From assembly GCF_000963865.1 (NCBI RefSeq), contig NZ_CP011071.1, positions 3,026,001 to 3,090,000 of the forward strand: 64,000 nucleotides of DNA, in the 5' to 3' direction. Source of the DNA: Flagellimonas lutaonensis. GTDB taxonomy: Bacteria > Bacteroidota > Bacteroidia > Flavobacteriales > Flavobacteriaceae. Shown piece after piece: positions 16,984 through 25,590 of this stretch. The stretch's first letter is position 1; each line of letters begins with the position of its first letter. The notes beneath the pieces were generated by a model, which saw only the letters and a program-made list of their open reading frames with translations, made no database searches and was not told the origin of the DNA. Position numbers and translations under genes: made by a program.

Positions 16984-18960
16984 TTAATAGCCCACCAACT
17001 GCAGCAGGGCCGCTTCAAAGCGCTTCTTTGGCAAATAGTTTTCTTCTAGGCTTTTGGCAAAGGGCACCGGTGTTTCAAGGCTGCCAACCCTTTTTATGGG
17101 TCCATCGAGATACTCAAAACAATTTTCGGTGACCATGGCCGAGATGTCACTGGCAATACCGCCAAAAAGGGTATCCTCTTGCAATATGATCAATTTGCCC
17201 GTTTTCTTAACCGAAGAAAAAATGGCTTCGCTATCAAGGGGCTGCAAGGTTCGTAAATCGATAAGGTCTGCCTGTATTTCTGGATGTTTGTCAAGGGTTT
17301 CCAAAGCCCAATGTACTCCGGCACCATAGCTTACAATGGTAATTTGCCCTCCTTGGCGCAGCAGATTGGCCTTGCCTAACGGCAAGGTGTAGTACCCCTT
17401 CGGAACATCGCCATAAACGCTCCGGTATAGCCCTTTGTGCTCAAAGAACATAACGGGATTGGGGTCGTTGATGGCCGTGGTGAGCAGGCCTTTGGCATCT
17501 GCTGGAAATGCCGGGTAAACCACTTTTAGTCCTGGTGTTTTGGTGAACCACGCCTCGTTGGTCTGCGAGTGAAAGGGTCCGGCCCCCACCCCACCCCCGC
17601 AAGGCATTCGTAGCACCACATCGGCCGCTTGCCCCCAACGGTAATGTACCTTGGCCAGATAATTGACAATGGGGTTGAAGCCTGAACTCACAAAATCGGC
17701 AAATTGCATCTCGACCACCGACTTCATACCGTTTATCGACAGCCCCATGGCCGCAGAGACAATGATCGATTCACAAATAGGCGTATTGCGTACCCTGCTT
17801 CGGCCAAATTCTTTGACAAAGCCTTCGGTGACCTTGAAAACGCCCCCATATTCGGCAATGTCTTGCCCCATGATGATGAGTTCGTTGTGCTGCCGCATCG
17901 ATTCGCGCAACCCATCTGAAACAGCATCTACAAATCGAATGTTTTGAATCTCTTTTAAAGGTGCAACTTCTTGATATATAAAATCTTTATACACATCACC
18001 TAACTCTTTTGTTTCACCAAATTGGGTTGGTGGTTCCTCAAAGGCCAATGCTAGGTTTTCGTCAATTTCATGGATGATTTCCTTTTTGATGGCCGCCTCA
18101 TTTTCTTCGGTCAGAATGTTTTCTTTGCGCAGAAATTCAACATAGTTTTCCAAGGGGTCTTTGGCCGCCCATTTTTGCATGAGCGCCCTAGGCACATATT
18201 TGGTGCCGCTGGCCTCTTCGTGCCCGCGCATACGAAAGGTCTTGAACTCAAGCAATACAGGCCTGGGACGTTTGCGAAGCGACTTGCACAGTTCGTTGAC
18301 CTTGGTATAGACTTCGAGTATGTTGTTGCCGTCGATGATACGCGACTCCATTCCGTACCCTCTGGCCCTATCGGCCAAGTGTTCGCAGTTGTACTGCTCG
18401 TTGGTGGGTGTCGAAAGGCCGTAGCCGTTGTTCTCTATGCAGAAAAGAACCGGAAGGCTCCATACCGAGGCCACGTTCAGCGCCTCATGAAAATCACCTT
18501 CACTGGTGGCCCCTTCGCCCGTAAAAACGGCGGTCACCCTTTTCTTTCTGCGCAACATATCGGCCAGGGCAATGCCATCGGCAACACCCAACTGTGGCCC
18601 TAGGTGCGAGATCATGCCCACAATCTTGTATTCTTGGGTGCCGAAATGAAAACTACGGTCGCGGCCATTGGTAAAACCACCGGGTTTGCCCTGCCATTGC
18701 GCAAATAACCGTTTCAGGGGTACGTTGCGGGTGGTAAAGACCCCAAGGTTGCGGTGCATGGGCAAAATATACTCGTCGTCTTTCAAGGCACTGGTAACAC
18801 CCACCGAAATGGCTTCTTGGCCAATGCCGCTGAACCATTTCGAAATTTTGCCCTGACGCAGTAGAACGAGCATCTTTTCTTCTATCATTCGGGGCTTCAG
18901 CATTTTGGCGTACAAAGACAGCAAGATCTCTGTATCTAAATGGCCGGCATGGTATCTCAT
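16984..18960 (-). CDS. thiamine-dependent 2-oxoacid dehydrogenase E1, alpha-beta fusion (branched-chain type)
   Basis: One 658-residue chain joins both E1 subunits. Residues 1-330 are the alpha part with the TPP motif GEGATSEGDFHEALNVA ... ENNGYGLS and IGQEAISVG. Residues about 340-658 are the beta part with FVDAVSDGLRESMRQHNELI, MGQDIAEYGGVFKVTEGF, ESIIVSAAMGLSINGMKSVVE and IDLRTLQPLDSEAI. The complex decarboxylates branched-chain 2-oxoacids or pyruvate and feeds acyl groups to an E2, which is not in this window. The fused form is usual in Bacteroidota. It stands alone, divergent from a 2OG-Fe(II) oxygenase gene. The substrate is inferred from family resemblance only. Confidence 0.9.
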   Translation of the reverse strand: MRYHAGHLDTEILLSLYAKMLKPRMIEEKMLVLLRQGKISKWFSGIGQEAISVGVTSALKDDEYILPMHRNLGVFTTRNVPLKRLFAQWQGKPGGFTNGRDRSFHFGTQEYKIVGMISHLGPQLGVADGIALADMLRRKKRVTAVFTGEGATSEGDFHEALNVASVWSLPVLFCIENNGYGLSTPTNEQYNCEHLADRARGYGMESRIIDGNNILEVYTKVNELCKSLRKRPRPVLLEFKTFRMRGHEEASGTKYVPRALMQKWAAKDPLENYVEFLRKENILTEENEAAIKKEIIHEIDENLALAFEEPPTQFGETKELGDVYKDFIYQEVAPLKEIQNIRFVDAVSDGLRESMRQHNELIIMGQDIAEYGGVFKVTEGFVKEFGRSRVRNTPICESIIVSAAMGLSINGMKSVVEMQFADFVSSGFNPIVNYLAKVHYRWGQAADVVLRMPCGGGVGAGPFHSQTNEAWFTKTPGLKVVYPAFPADAKGLLTTAINDPNPVMFFEHKGLYRSVYGDVPKGYYTLPLGKANLLRQGGQITIVSYGAGVHWALETLDKHPEIQADLIDLRTLQPLDSEAIFSSVKKTGKLIILQEDTLFGGIASDISAMVTENCFEYLDGPIKRVGSLETPVPFAKSLEENYLPKKRFEAALLQLVGY

Positions 18961-19041
18961 AGGGTCTTATATGCTGGGGTAAATGTAGTAAAAAGGGCCA
19001 TTTCAAACATCAAAATCCTACGGAGGTTGTCTAAGATTATG

Positions 19042-19049
19042 TATCTTTG
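19042..19049 (+). promoter_or_regulatory. -7 box TATCTTTG of the oxygenase operon
   Basis: This is an exact TAnnTTTG match 19 nt before the ATG at 19069. No -33 TTG lies at the usual distance. Confidence 0.65.
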
Positions 19050-19068
19050 GCCTGATAAAAAAACGACT

Positions 19069-20019
19069 ATGAGTGCGATTCCCAGTGTAGATTTAAAGGA
19101 TTTCGTGTCGGGCGATCCGCAGCGGAAACAAAAGTTTACCGAAGAGATCGGCGGTGCTTTTGAAAACATTGGTTTTGTGGCCCTGAGCGGACATTTTTTG
19201 TCCGATGAGTTGGTCGACCAGTTGTACGACGAGGTGAAAAAATTCTTTGCCCTGCCCCAAGAGGTCAAAGACAAGTACGAGATCGAGGGCATTGGCGGGC
19301 AGCGGGGGTACACCTCGTTCGGAAAAGAACATGCCAAGGGCCGGAAAGAGGGTGATTTGAAAGAATTTTGGCATTTTGGCCAATACGTTGAAGACGACCC
19401 GAAGCTCGAGGCCGAATACCCCGACAATGTGCACGTGGAAGAGTTGCCAGCGTTCAACGAGGTTGGCAAGGAAGCCTATAAAATGTTGGAAAAAACTGCC
19501 CAGTATGTACTAAGGGCCTTGGCACTTCACCTCGGACTTGAGGAATATTATTTTGATAAATGGATCAAGAACGGCAACTCGATTCTGCGGCCCATCCACT
19601 ACCCGCCCATTACCGAAGAGCCCAAAAACGCTGTTCGGGCCGCGGCCCATGGCGACATCAACCTGATTACCCTCTTGATGGGCGCACATGGCAAGGGGCT
19701 GCAGGTCAAGAACCACAAAGGGGAATGGGTAGATGCCATTGCCCGTCCAGACCAGTTGATGATCAACGTGGGCGATATGCTCTCGAGGTTGAGCAACAAC
19801 AAATTGAAATCGACCATACACCGAGTGGTAAACCCACCGCGCGAACTTTGGGGCACCTCGAGGTATTCGATTCCCTTTTTCATGCATCCGATCAGCGAGA
19901 TGCCGCTCAATTGCCTTGAGAACTGCATTGACGAAGACCATCCGAAACTGTATCCAGACATTACCGCCGGTGAGTTCTTGCACGAGCGATTGATTGAACT
20001 GGGATTGATAAAAGGGTGA
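19069..20019 (+). CDS. isopenicillin-N-synthase-like 2-oxoglutarate/Fe(II) dioxygenase
   Basis: From ATG at 19069 the protein has 316 residues; an upstream in-frame ATG at 18940 is rejected because it lies beyond the -7 box. The DIOX N-terminus (IPSVDLKDFVSGDPQRKQKF, GQRGYTSFGKEHAKGR) is followed by the double-stranded beta-helix with RAAAHGDINLITLLMG (His-x-Asp iron ligands), VNVGDMLSRLSNNKLKSTIH (third His, HRVV) and RYSIPFFMHP (Arg for 2-oxoglutarate). It should hydroxylate or desaturate an unknown small molecule. A SUI1 gene follows after 4 bp, suggesting co-transcription. Confidence 0.92.
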   Translation: MSAIPSVDLKDFVSGDPQRKQKFTEEIGGAFENIGFVALSGHFLSDELVDQLYDEVKKFFALPQEVKDKYEIEGIGGQRGYTSFGKEHAKGRKEGDLKEFWHFGQYVEDDPKLEAEYPDNVHVEELPAFNEVGKEAYKMLEKTAQYVLRALALHLGLEEYYFDKWIKNGNSILRPIHYPPITEEPKNAVRAAAHGDINLITLLMGAHGKGLQVKNHKGEWVDAIARPDQLMINVGDMLSRLSNNKLKSTIHRVVNPPRELWGTSRYSIPFFMHPISEMPLNCLENCIDEDHPKLYPDITAGEFLHERLIELGLIKG

Positions 20020-20023
20020 GCGA

Positions 20024-20353
20024 ATGGACCTTCAAGATCAGTTGAAGAACCTTTTTCCAAATCACGTTACGGAAGAAAACCCTTCCGAAGCACCCAAAAA
20101 ACCAGAATTTTGGCTGCAAGACGACCCCATTATCTGTAAGTATGAAAAGCGCAAGGGCAAGCCAGTGACCATTTTGGAAGGCTACCACGGAGCTGATGCT
20201 GATTTCAAAAAATTGGCAAAAGCATTGAAGTCATACCTAAGTGTTGGGGGCAATTATAAAAATGAACAGATCATCATTCAGGGCGACTATCGCGACAAGA
20301 TCATGGCGTTTCTTACCGGGCACGGGTTTAAAGTGAAGCGCGTGGGCGGTTAA
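20024..20353 (+). CDS. SUI1/eIF1-like translation factor (YciH family)
   Basis: The protein has 109 residues. The C-terminal 75 are the SUI1 fold: KRKGKPVTILEGYHGADADF, KKLAKALKSYLSVGGNYKN, EQIIIQGDYRDKIMAFLTGHG. Bacterial SUI1 proteins bind the 30S subunit near the P site and affect initiation fidelity or stress translation. The start codon is 4 bp after the oxygenase stop, so it is read from the same transcript. The N-terminal 30 residues are acidic and not part of the fold. Confidence 0.92.
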   Translation: MDLQDQLKNLFPNHVTEENPSEAPKKPEFWLQDDPIICKYEKRKGKPVTILEGYHGADADFKKLAKALKSYLSVGGNYKNEQIIIQGDYRDKIMAFLTGHGFKVKRVGG

Positions 20354-20500
20354 AAACGCATTTTTGCACCGAAAAAATGGGGTTGCGTGAAAAAGTGTTA
20401 AATTATTGATTGGTTATCAATGTTTTAGAAATTTTATTTTCGTTTTTTTTTTTGAAACACTACATTTATAGATTCTAACCAACGAATAACTACTCTGAAA

Positions 20501-21436
20501 ATGAAATCGCTGTTGCACATTACCAATGGGGACAGTTTTACAGAAAAGTTGAAGTCCCTGCCCCTGAAGGGAGACATCATCACATGGCGCGAGATGCTAT
20601 GCGAAGGCAAAACGCTCAGCACTGTGGGCAGTGAATCGTTTTGGAAAACGCGATTCGACTTTCTGCACAAAAATTACAAGGTCAGCAAGTCTTGGTTTGT
20701 AGAAAAAACACTGAAAGAATATCGGTCGCTGTGCAACCATCGCCAGCAAGACCGGATCGTACTTTGGTTCGAATACGACCTTTTTTGCCAAATCAACATG
20801 TTGGCGGTGCTCAGCTGGCTGAAAACCCATAGAAGGCATGCCGAGATTTCATTGGTCTGCAGTGGAAAAGTGGAGGGTTCTGATAGGTTTTATGGCCTAA
20901 GTGAGTTGAACGACGAGCAGCTAATGGACCTGTACGAAAAGCGCACGATCCTTACACAAGATGATATCGAATACGCCGACTATGTATGGCAATTGTACTG
21001 CAGCGACAACCCCATTCGACTTGAGAACCTGTTGGATTTTGAGGAGGACTTTCAGTTTGAATACCTCTCAGATGCCATCAGGGCGCACTTGAAGCGTTTT
21101 CCGGCCATCAAGGACGGTGTAAACGTCTTGGAGCGGAAAGTGCTGGAGACCGCCGACAAGGGCAAGTTTTCATCGCGTAGGGAACTGTTGGGCGGGGTCT
21201 TGCAGCAAAACGACATTTACGGTTATGGCGATACACAATACGACCGCATAATTACCACGTTGAGGCCGCTTTTTTCTTCTTTCAACCCTGTGCGGCTCAC
21301 CAAAAAGGGGAAACAGGTCTTGCAAGAACAGACCAACCTTTATGCGCAGTTGCGCGATAATGAATCATATTTGGGCGGGGCGCTCAAGTATAACTTTCTT
21401 TACAACACGGCCACTGACCGGATCTTAAAATTATAA
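20501..21436 (+). CDS. DUF1835 domain protein
   Basis: The protein has 311 residues and no signal peptide. The N-terminus LLHITNGDSFTEKLKSLPLK and then WREMLCEG match DUF1835, followed by IVLWFEYDLFCQINMLAVLS and a C-terminal winged-helix-like half (DNIYGYGDTQYDRIITTLRP in approximate form, FNPVRLTKKGKQVL). The function is unknown. The stop codon is followed directly by the start of the nucleoside phosphorylase gene, so the two are translationally coupled. TACATTTA near 20461 is a degenerate -7 box. Confidence 0.85.
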   Translation: MKSLLHITNGDSFTEKLKSLPLKGDIITWREMLCEGKTLSTVGSESFWKTRFDFLHKNYKVSKSWFVEKTLKEYRSLCNHRQQDRIVLWFEYDLFCQINMLAVLSWLKTHRRHAEISLVCSGKVEGSDRFYGLSELNDEQLMDLYEKRTILTQDDIEYADYVWQLYCSDNPIRLENLLDFEEDFQFEYLSDAIRAHLKRFPAIKDGVNVLERKVLETADKGKFSSRRELLGGVLQQNDIYGYGDTQYDRIITTLRPLFSSFNPVRLTKKGKQVLQEQTNLYAQLRDNESYLGGALKYNFLYNTATDRILKL

Positions 21437-21437
21437 T

Positions 21438-22310
21438 ATGGCGTTCAGCGCTTCTGAGTTGATACTGAATGCCGATGGCAGTATCTATCATTTGAACCTG
21501 CATCCTGATGATATTGCAGATACCATCATGGTCGTCGGCGACCCAGACCGGGTTCCTGCCATTTCAAGACACTTTGACTCCATAGAGGTCAAAAAGACAA
21601 AACGTGAATTCGTTACCCATACGGGCCATCTGGGCGGTAGGCGCTTTACCGTACTCTCTACCGGAATCGGTACGGGCAATATCGATATTGTGCTGAATGA
21701 ATTGGACGCTTTGGCCAACATCGATTTCAAGACCGGGGAAATAAAAGAAGCAAAGAAATCACTGGACATCATCAGAATTGGTACTTGTGGAGGTCTGCAG
21801 CCCGATATTCCTGTGGATACCTTTTTGCTCAGCAAAACGGGCATTGGCTTGGACGGGCTATTGCATTTCTACGATTGTGAAGATATTCAAAACCAGGGTT
21901 TGAGGGATGAAATCGAGGCAAAATTCGATTTTGGAACCAGTGGTATTCGACCCTACGTGGTTGATGCGAGCAAAAAATTGATGGCAAGGTTCGATGAAAA
22001 TCGTATACGATTTGGAATGACCCTCACCAACATAGGTTTTTACGGGCCCCAAGGCCGAAACCTGCGCATAGCGCCCAGGTTTGAGAACTTGGTGGGCTCT
22101 TTGGCACAGTTCGATTTCGAAGGGCGCCAAATCACCAATCTTGAAATGGAAACAGCCGCCATTTACGGTTTGGCGCGTTTGCTCGGGCACCAGGCCCTTT
22201 CGCTCAACGTGGTTTTGGCCAATCGTATGAACGGACAGTTTTCTACGAAGCCTGGAGAGTCCATCAACAGGCTCATCGAATTTAGTTTAGAGCATATAAC
22301 AGCCTCATAA
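21438..22310 (+). CDS. nucleoside phosphorylase (uridine phosphorylase family)
   Basis: The protein has 290 residues with the PNP/UDP fold: TIMVVGDPDRVPAISRHFDS (phosphate loop GDPDR), FTVLSTGIGTGNIDIVLNEL, IIRIGTCGGLQPDIPVDTFL and the base/ribose segment TNLEMETAAIYGLARLLGH (E-x-E-T-A). It catalyses reversible phosphorolysis of a nucleoside in salvage. The residues after RIGTCGG favour the UdP branch, but substrate choice cannot be fixed by eye. It starts 1 bp after the DUF1835 stop and is followed after 12 bp by an orphan binding-protein gene, so all three should be one operon. Confidence 0.88.
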   Translation: MAFSASELILNADGSIYHLNLHPDDIADTIMVVGDPDRVPAISRHFDSIEVKKTKREFVTHTGHLGGRRFTVLSTGIGTGNIDIVLNELDALANIDFKTGEIKEAKKSLDIIRIGTCGGLQPDIPVDTFLLSKTGIGLDGLLHFYDCEDIQNQGLRDEIEAKFDFGTSGIRPYVVDASKKLMARFDENRIRFGMTLTNIGFYGPQGRNLRIAPRFENLVGSLAQFDFEGRQITNLEMETAAIYGLARLLGHQALSLNVVLANRMNGQFSTKPGESINRLIEFSLEHITAS

Positions 22311-22322
22311 TTGTTGTTTGAA

Positions 22323-23171
22323 ATGAAGAAAGTTCGTGTGGTCGGGGTGCCCGAACATTTTAATCTGCCCTGGCATATGGCCCTGGAAGAAGGGGCTTTT
22401 GAAGACCGTGGCATTGAACTGGAATGGACGGATATACCCGAAGGTACCGGTCGCATGGCCGATATGCTGGCCAAGGGCGAAACCGACCTGGCCATTATCT
22501 TGACCGAGGGGGTCATCAAGGCCATTTCTGACGGAAACCCGTCGATGATCCTGCAAGAGTACATAGGCTCTCCCCTACTCTGGGGCATCCACGTAGGCGC
22601 CGACAGCTATTTTAAAGCCCTCTCAGAGCTCAAAAACACAAAAGCGGCCATCAGTAGGTTTGGAAGCGGAAGCCATCTCATGGCCTTTGTAAATGCCCAG
22701 AACAATGGGTGGGACACTTCTAGATTACAGTTTGAGGTCGTCAACAATCTAGAGGGGGCCGTAGAAGCCTTGACGCAGGGCAGCGCCGATTATTTTATGT
22801 GGGAGCACTTTACCACCAAACCCCTTGTGGACCAAGGAATTTTCAGGCGATTGGGCGACTGCCCTACCCCGTGGCCCTGTTTTGTGGTCGCCGCAACGAA
22901 ATCCTTTGTTGCAAAAGACCCCGCGCCCGCGCGCCATGTGCTTGAGGTCATCAACAATTATACTGCAGAGTTTGCCAGCATACCAAGCATCAACCGCACC
23001 CTGGCCAACCGATACGGCCAAAAGGTGTCCGATATCGACCAATGGCTCGCGCAAACCCAGTGGAGCCAGCGGCCATTGGCCCGTAAAACTTTTGATAAAG
23101 TACAGCAGACTTTGCTGCAATTGAATTTGATAAACGAAAAAAAGGACTACGCCCACTGTGTGCGGGAATAA
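22323..23171 (+). CDS. cytoplasmic periplasmic-binding-protein-like protein (NMT1/SsuA type)
   Basis: From ATG at 22323 the protein has 282 residues. It resembles ABC substrate-binding proteins of the NMT1/SsuA type: VRVVGVPEHFNLPWHMALEE, GRMADMLAKGETDLAIILTE, KAAISRFGSGSHLMAFVNAQ, GSADYFMWEHFTTKPLVDQG. There is no signal peptide or lipobox, and no ABC permease or ATPase gene lies nearby. It is thus likely a cytoplasmic ligand-binding protein or an enzyme with this fold, as in the menaquinone enzymes MqnA/MqnD. Its place downstream of nucleoside phosphorylase and DUF1835 may hint at nucleoside-derived substrates. The function is not known. Confidence 0.75.
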   Translation: MKKVRVVGVPEHFNLPWHMALEEGAFEDRGIELEWTDIPEGTGRMADMLAKGETDLAIILTEGVIKAISDGNPSMILQEYIGSPLLWGIHVGADSYFKALSELKNTKAAISRFGSGSHLMAFVNAQNNGWDTSRLQFEVVNNLEGAVEALTQGSADYFMWEHFTTKPLVDQGIFRRLGDCPTPWPCFVVAATKSFVAKDPAPARHVLEVINNYTAEFASIPSINRTLANRYGQKVSDIDQWLAQTQWSQRPLARKTFDKVQQTLLQLNLINEKKDYAHCVRE

Positions 23172-23200
23172 TACTTGTCAAATACTTGCGCAATTATGGA

Positions 23201-23638
23201 CTATGCCTTCGTTTCCTCTAAAAAACCAGGATAGTATTTATTTATCACCCGCTGGAATTGCTCATCTGAAAGTGGTTTGGCCAACACCTCTCTAACCGAG
23301 GTAAATTCGCTTGCCTTCCTTGCAATCTCCTCACTGCTGTGAATCGACAATACCATTAAGTTTACACGGCTTTTTTGTTCATCAGTGAATTCTTTCTCGT
23401 ACACTTCCAAAAATTGCCATCCATCCATTACCGGCATTTCAATGTCAAGTACCAAAAGACAGTTGCCAAACATGGGGTCTTCGAGATGTACCCTTAAAAA
23501 ATCCAGGGCTTCTTCACCGTTCTCGGCCGTATTGACCTCAAGTTCCGGGGTTAGACTTTGCAAAAAGAGCTTGTTCAAAAAAATGGTAGTTTCATCATCA
23601 TCCACCATCAATACTGAGTTTAGTTCGGTTTGGATCAT
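23201..23638 (-). CDS. single-domain response regulator (CheY-like)
   Basis: The protein has 145 residues and consists of one receiver domain: SVLMVDDDETTIFLNKLF (acidic pair), LLVLDIEMPVMDGWQFLE (phospho-acceptor Asp), VLSIHSSEEIARKA (Ser switch) and VREVLAKPLSDEQF (Lys). No output domain follows. No histidine kinase is adjacent, so the partner is elsewhere. Bacteroidota have many such single-domain regulators acting in phosphorelays. TACGTTTG on the minus strand at 23662-23669 is its likely -7 box. Confidence 0.93.
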   Translation of the reverse strand: MIQTELNSVLMVDDDETTIFLNKLFLQSLTPELEVNTAENGEEALDFLRVHLEDPMFGNCLLVLDIEMPVMDGWQFLEVYEKEFTDEQKSRVNLMVLSIHSSEEIARKASEFTSVREVLAKPLSDEQFQRVINKYYPGFLEETKA

Positions 23639-23661
23639 TTTGAATCAAGTTGTTTCTCTAG

Positions 23662-23669
23662 CAAACGTA
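23662..23669 (-). promoter_or_regulatory. -7 box TACGTTTG of the response regulator gene
   Basis: Read on the minus strand this is an exact TAnnTTTG, 23 nt before the ATG at 23638. Confidence 0.6.
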
Positions 23670-23694
23670 GGTATTTTCGGAATATTTTGTAATA

Positions 23695-24360
23695 CTACCA
23701 ATTTATTTTTTCCTTACCCATCCTTTCCAGTAATTCATTGGTCTTGCTAAAGTGTTGGTTGCCAAACCAAAGCCCCCTATTGGCGCTCAGTGGAGAGGGA
23801 TGACCGGAGGTCAAGATATGGTGCTTTCTTTGGTCTATCAGTCTGGACTTTTTCTTGGCAAAACCGCCCCATAAAAGAAAAACGACTCCCTCAAGGTGTT
23901 CGGATATCGATTGGATGACCGCGTCGGTAAAGGTTTCCCATCCTTTGTTCTGATGACTGCCCGCCTGATGCGCACGCACTGTCAATACCGCATTGAGCAA
24001 GAGCACCCCTTGGTCGGCCCAGCGCTCAAGATTGCCACTTTTAGGGTAAGGCACGCCAACATCGACCTTGATCTCTTTGAAGATGTTGACGAGCGAGGGA
24101 GGGTGTGGCACCCCATCCTTGACGGAGAAACAAAGGCCATTGGCCTGATTGGGGCCATGGTAGGGATCTTGCCCGATAATGACCACTTTGGTTTCGTGAA
24201 ACGGGCAGTGATCAAACGCGGCAAAAATGTCCTTCCCCTTGGGGTAGCAGGTGTGCGAACGGTATTCTTGCTTGACAAAGTTGGCCAGTTGCTGAAAATA
24301 GGGCTTTTCAAATTCGGGCTGTAAACGGGTTTTCCAACTGGGGTCTATGTTGACGTTCAT
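23695..24360 (-). CDS. ung: uracil-DNA glycosylase, family 1
   Basis: The protein has 221 residues. It carries the Ung motifs: catalytic GQDPYHGPNQANGLCFSV (Asp near residue 65), PPSLVNIFKEI, GVLLLNAVLTVR and TSGHPSPLSANRG (catalytic His). It removes uracil from DNA to start base-excision repair. The length is normal for the family. TACTTTTG on the minus strand at 24378-24385 is its likely -7 box. Upstream and divergent is the epimerase gene. Confidence 0.97.
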   Translation of the reverse strand: MNVNIDPSWKTRLQPEFEKPYFQQLANFVKQEYRSHTCYPKGKDIFAAFDHCPFHETKVVIIGQDPYHGPNQANGLCFSVKDGVPHPPSLVNIFKEIKVDVGVPYPKSGNLERWADQGVLLLNAVLTVRAHQAGSHQNKGWETFTDAVIQSISEHLEGVVFLLWGGFAKKKSRLIDQRKHHILTSGHPSPLSANRGLWFGNQHFSKTNELLERMGKEKINW

Positions 24361-24377
24361 CGGGTAATTTTATGGTA

Positions 24378-24385
24378 CAAAAGTA
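24378..24385 (-). promoter_or_regulatory. -7 box TACTTTTG of ung
   Basis: This is an exact TAnnTTTG match on the minus strand, 17 nt upstream of the ung ATG. Confidence 0.6.
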
Positions 24386-24457
24386 AACTTTGCGGTAATT
24401 TTTGGTGAAGTATTCCGAAAATCGAATATTTTCGGAACTGATTTCAGTACGTGAACC

Positions 24458-25495
24458 ATGCAAGTAGACTACAAAATCAGATACCTCAAAAAGTTGTTCC
24501 CGCTGCGCATCAGTCGTGGTGTGCGTGACGGACAGCACAATTTGTTCGTTTCGGTGCGTGATGGTGGCCATACGGGATGGGGCGAGACCTCGCCCGGAGC
24601 CAGTGAGGGCGCTGAGACCGCGGAGGAAGCACAATCACAACTGGAAGCCTTTCTGAAAGACGGCACCAACCTGCAATCGGTGTTTGAAACCTACGATGCC
24701 GCCCTCGAGGCCAAAGTGGCACCCTGTGCCCTTGCTGCACTGGATATGGCCCTATGGGATCTTTTGGCCAAAAAGGCCGACATGCCGCTATATAGGTTGC
24801 TGGGATTTCCCAAGCCCTCAAAACCCACTTCCATAACGCTCGGTATCATGTCGCCCGAAGAGGCCCGTGGGCGCTTACCGCTGATTTTGGAAAATATGCA
24901 CATAAAGACCCTTAAAGTGAAGCTGGGCAGCAATGACGGTATTGAGGCAGACAAGGCCCTGTACGAAGAAGTGTTGGCATACCACAAGAAATATCCGATA
25001 TCGATTCGGGTAGATGCCAACGGTGGTTGGAATTTGGAAGAAGCCCACCATATGATGAAATGGTTGGCCGAGCGACATTGTGAGTATGTTGAGCAACCAC
25101 TTAAAGAAGGACTTGAAAATGAGCTACCTTTCCTACACAAAAACAGGCCATTGCCCATTTTCGTGGACGAATCGTGCCGGTTTGCTACCGATATTCCCAA
25201 GTGGGCCCATAGCGTTGACGGGGTCAACATGAAATTGATGAAGTGTGGGGGCATCACAGGTGCTTTGCGCATTATTGCCACGGCAAATGCCTTTGGTTTG
25301 AAGACAATGATCGGCTGTATGGGCGAAACCTCCATTTCCATTGCTGCTGGGGCTGCGGTTTCCGGCATGTTGGACCATATTGACCTTGATTCGCACTTGA
25401 ACCTGAATCCCGACCCCTGTATCGGCGCACCTTTGGTGAATGGAATCACAATGCCACAAGAGGTGCCCGGCCATGGAGGGGGATTCAAGAAGTAG
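24458..25495 (+). CDS. enolase-superfamily epimerase (dipeptide epimerase / DgcA-like)
   Basis: The protein has 345 residues. It shows the muconate-lactonising/AE-epimerase pattern: FPLRISRG near the N-terminus, KTLKVKLG with the KxK base, RVDANGGW, EYVEQPL and FVDESCR as the three metal-ligand sites, and VNMKLMKCGG with the second base Lys. The C-terminus has HIDLDSHLNL, the DxD that binds a dipeptide amino group in L-Ala-D/L-Glu epimerases. It either epimerises cell-wall dipeptides or, with the DUF1611 gene 95 bp downstream, acts as an N-acetyl-glutamate racemase (DgcA). The pairing favours a role in D-glutamate or muropeptide use. Confidence 0.88.
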   Translation: MQVDYKIRYLKKLFPLRISRGVRDGQHNLFVSVRDGGHTGWGETSPGASEGAETAEEAQSQLEAFLKDGTNLQSVFETYDAALEAKVAPCALAALDMALWDLLAKKADMPLYRLLGFPKPSKPTSITLGIMSPEEARGRLPLILENMHIKTLKVKLGSNDGIEADKALYEEVLAYHKKYPISIRVDANGGWNLEEAHHMMKWLAERHCEYVEQPLKEGLENELPFLHKNRPLPIFVDESCRFATDIPKWAHSVDGVNMKLMKCGGITGALRIIATANAFGLKTMIGCMGETSISIAAGAAVSGMLDHIDLDSHLNLNPDPCIGAPLVNGITMPQEVPGHGGGFKK

Positions 25496-25524
25496 AAATT
25501 TGAAATGCGAAACACGAAATAACT
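25491..25524 (+). repeat. short degenerate GAAAT-rich repeat
   Basis: The sequence just after the epimerase gene reads as a chain of GAAAT/GAAAC units with spacing of 5-8 bases (GTAGAAATTTGAAATGCG, then CGAAACACGAAATAAC). A longer stretch of the same kind lies at 43.07-43.14 kb. It looks like an interspersed intergenic simple repeat. Confidence 0.5.
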
Positions 25525-25590
25525 ATCCCCTTGAGGAGACAATCAAAAACCATGCTTTTGACAGGGCTGTTATGTCTAATTAAGTAATTT

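Noticed and set aside
18940-19068. Upstream start for the 2OG-Fe(II) oxygenase
   Set aside because: It precedes the TATCTTTG promoter box and overlaps the divergent E1 gene; the domain starts at the ATG at 19069.
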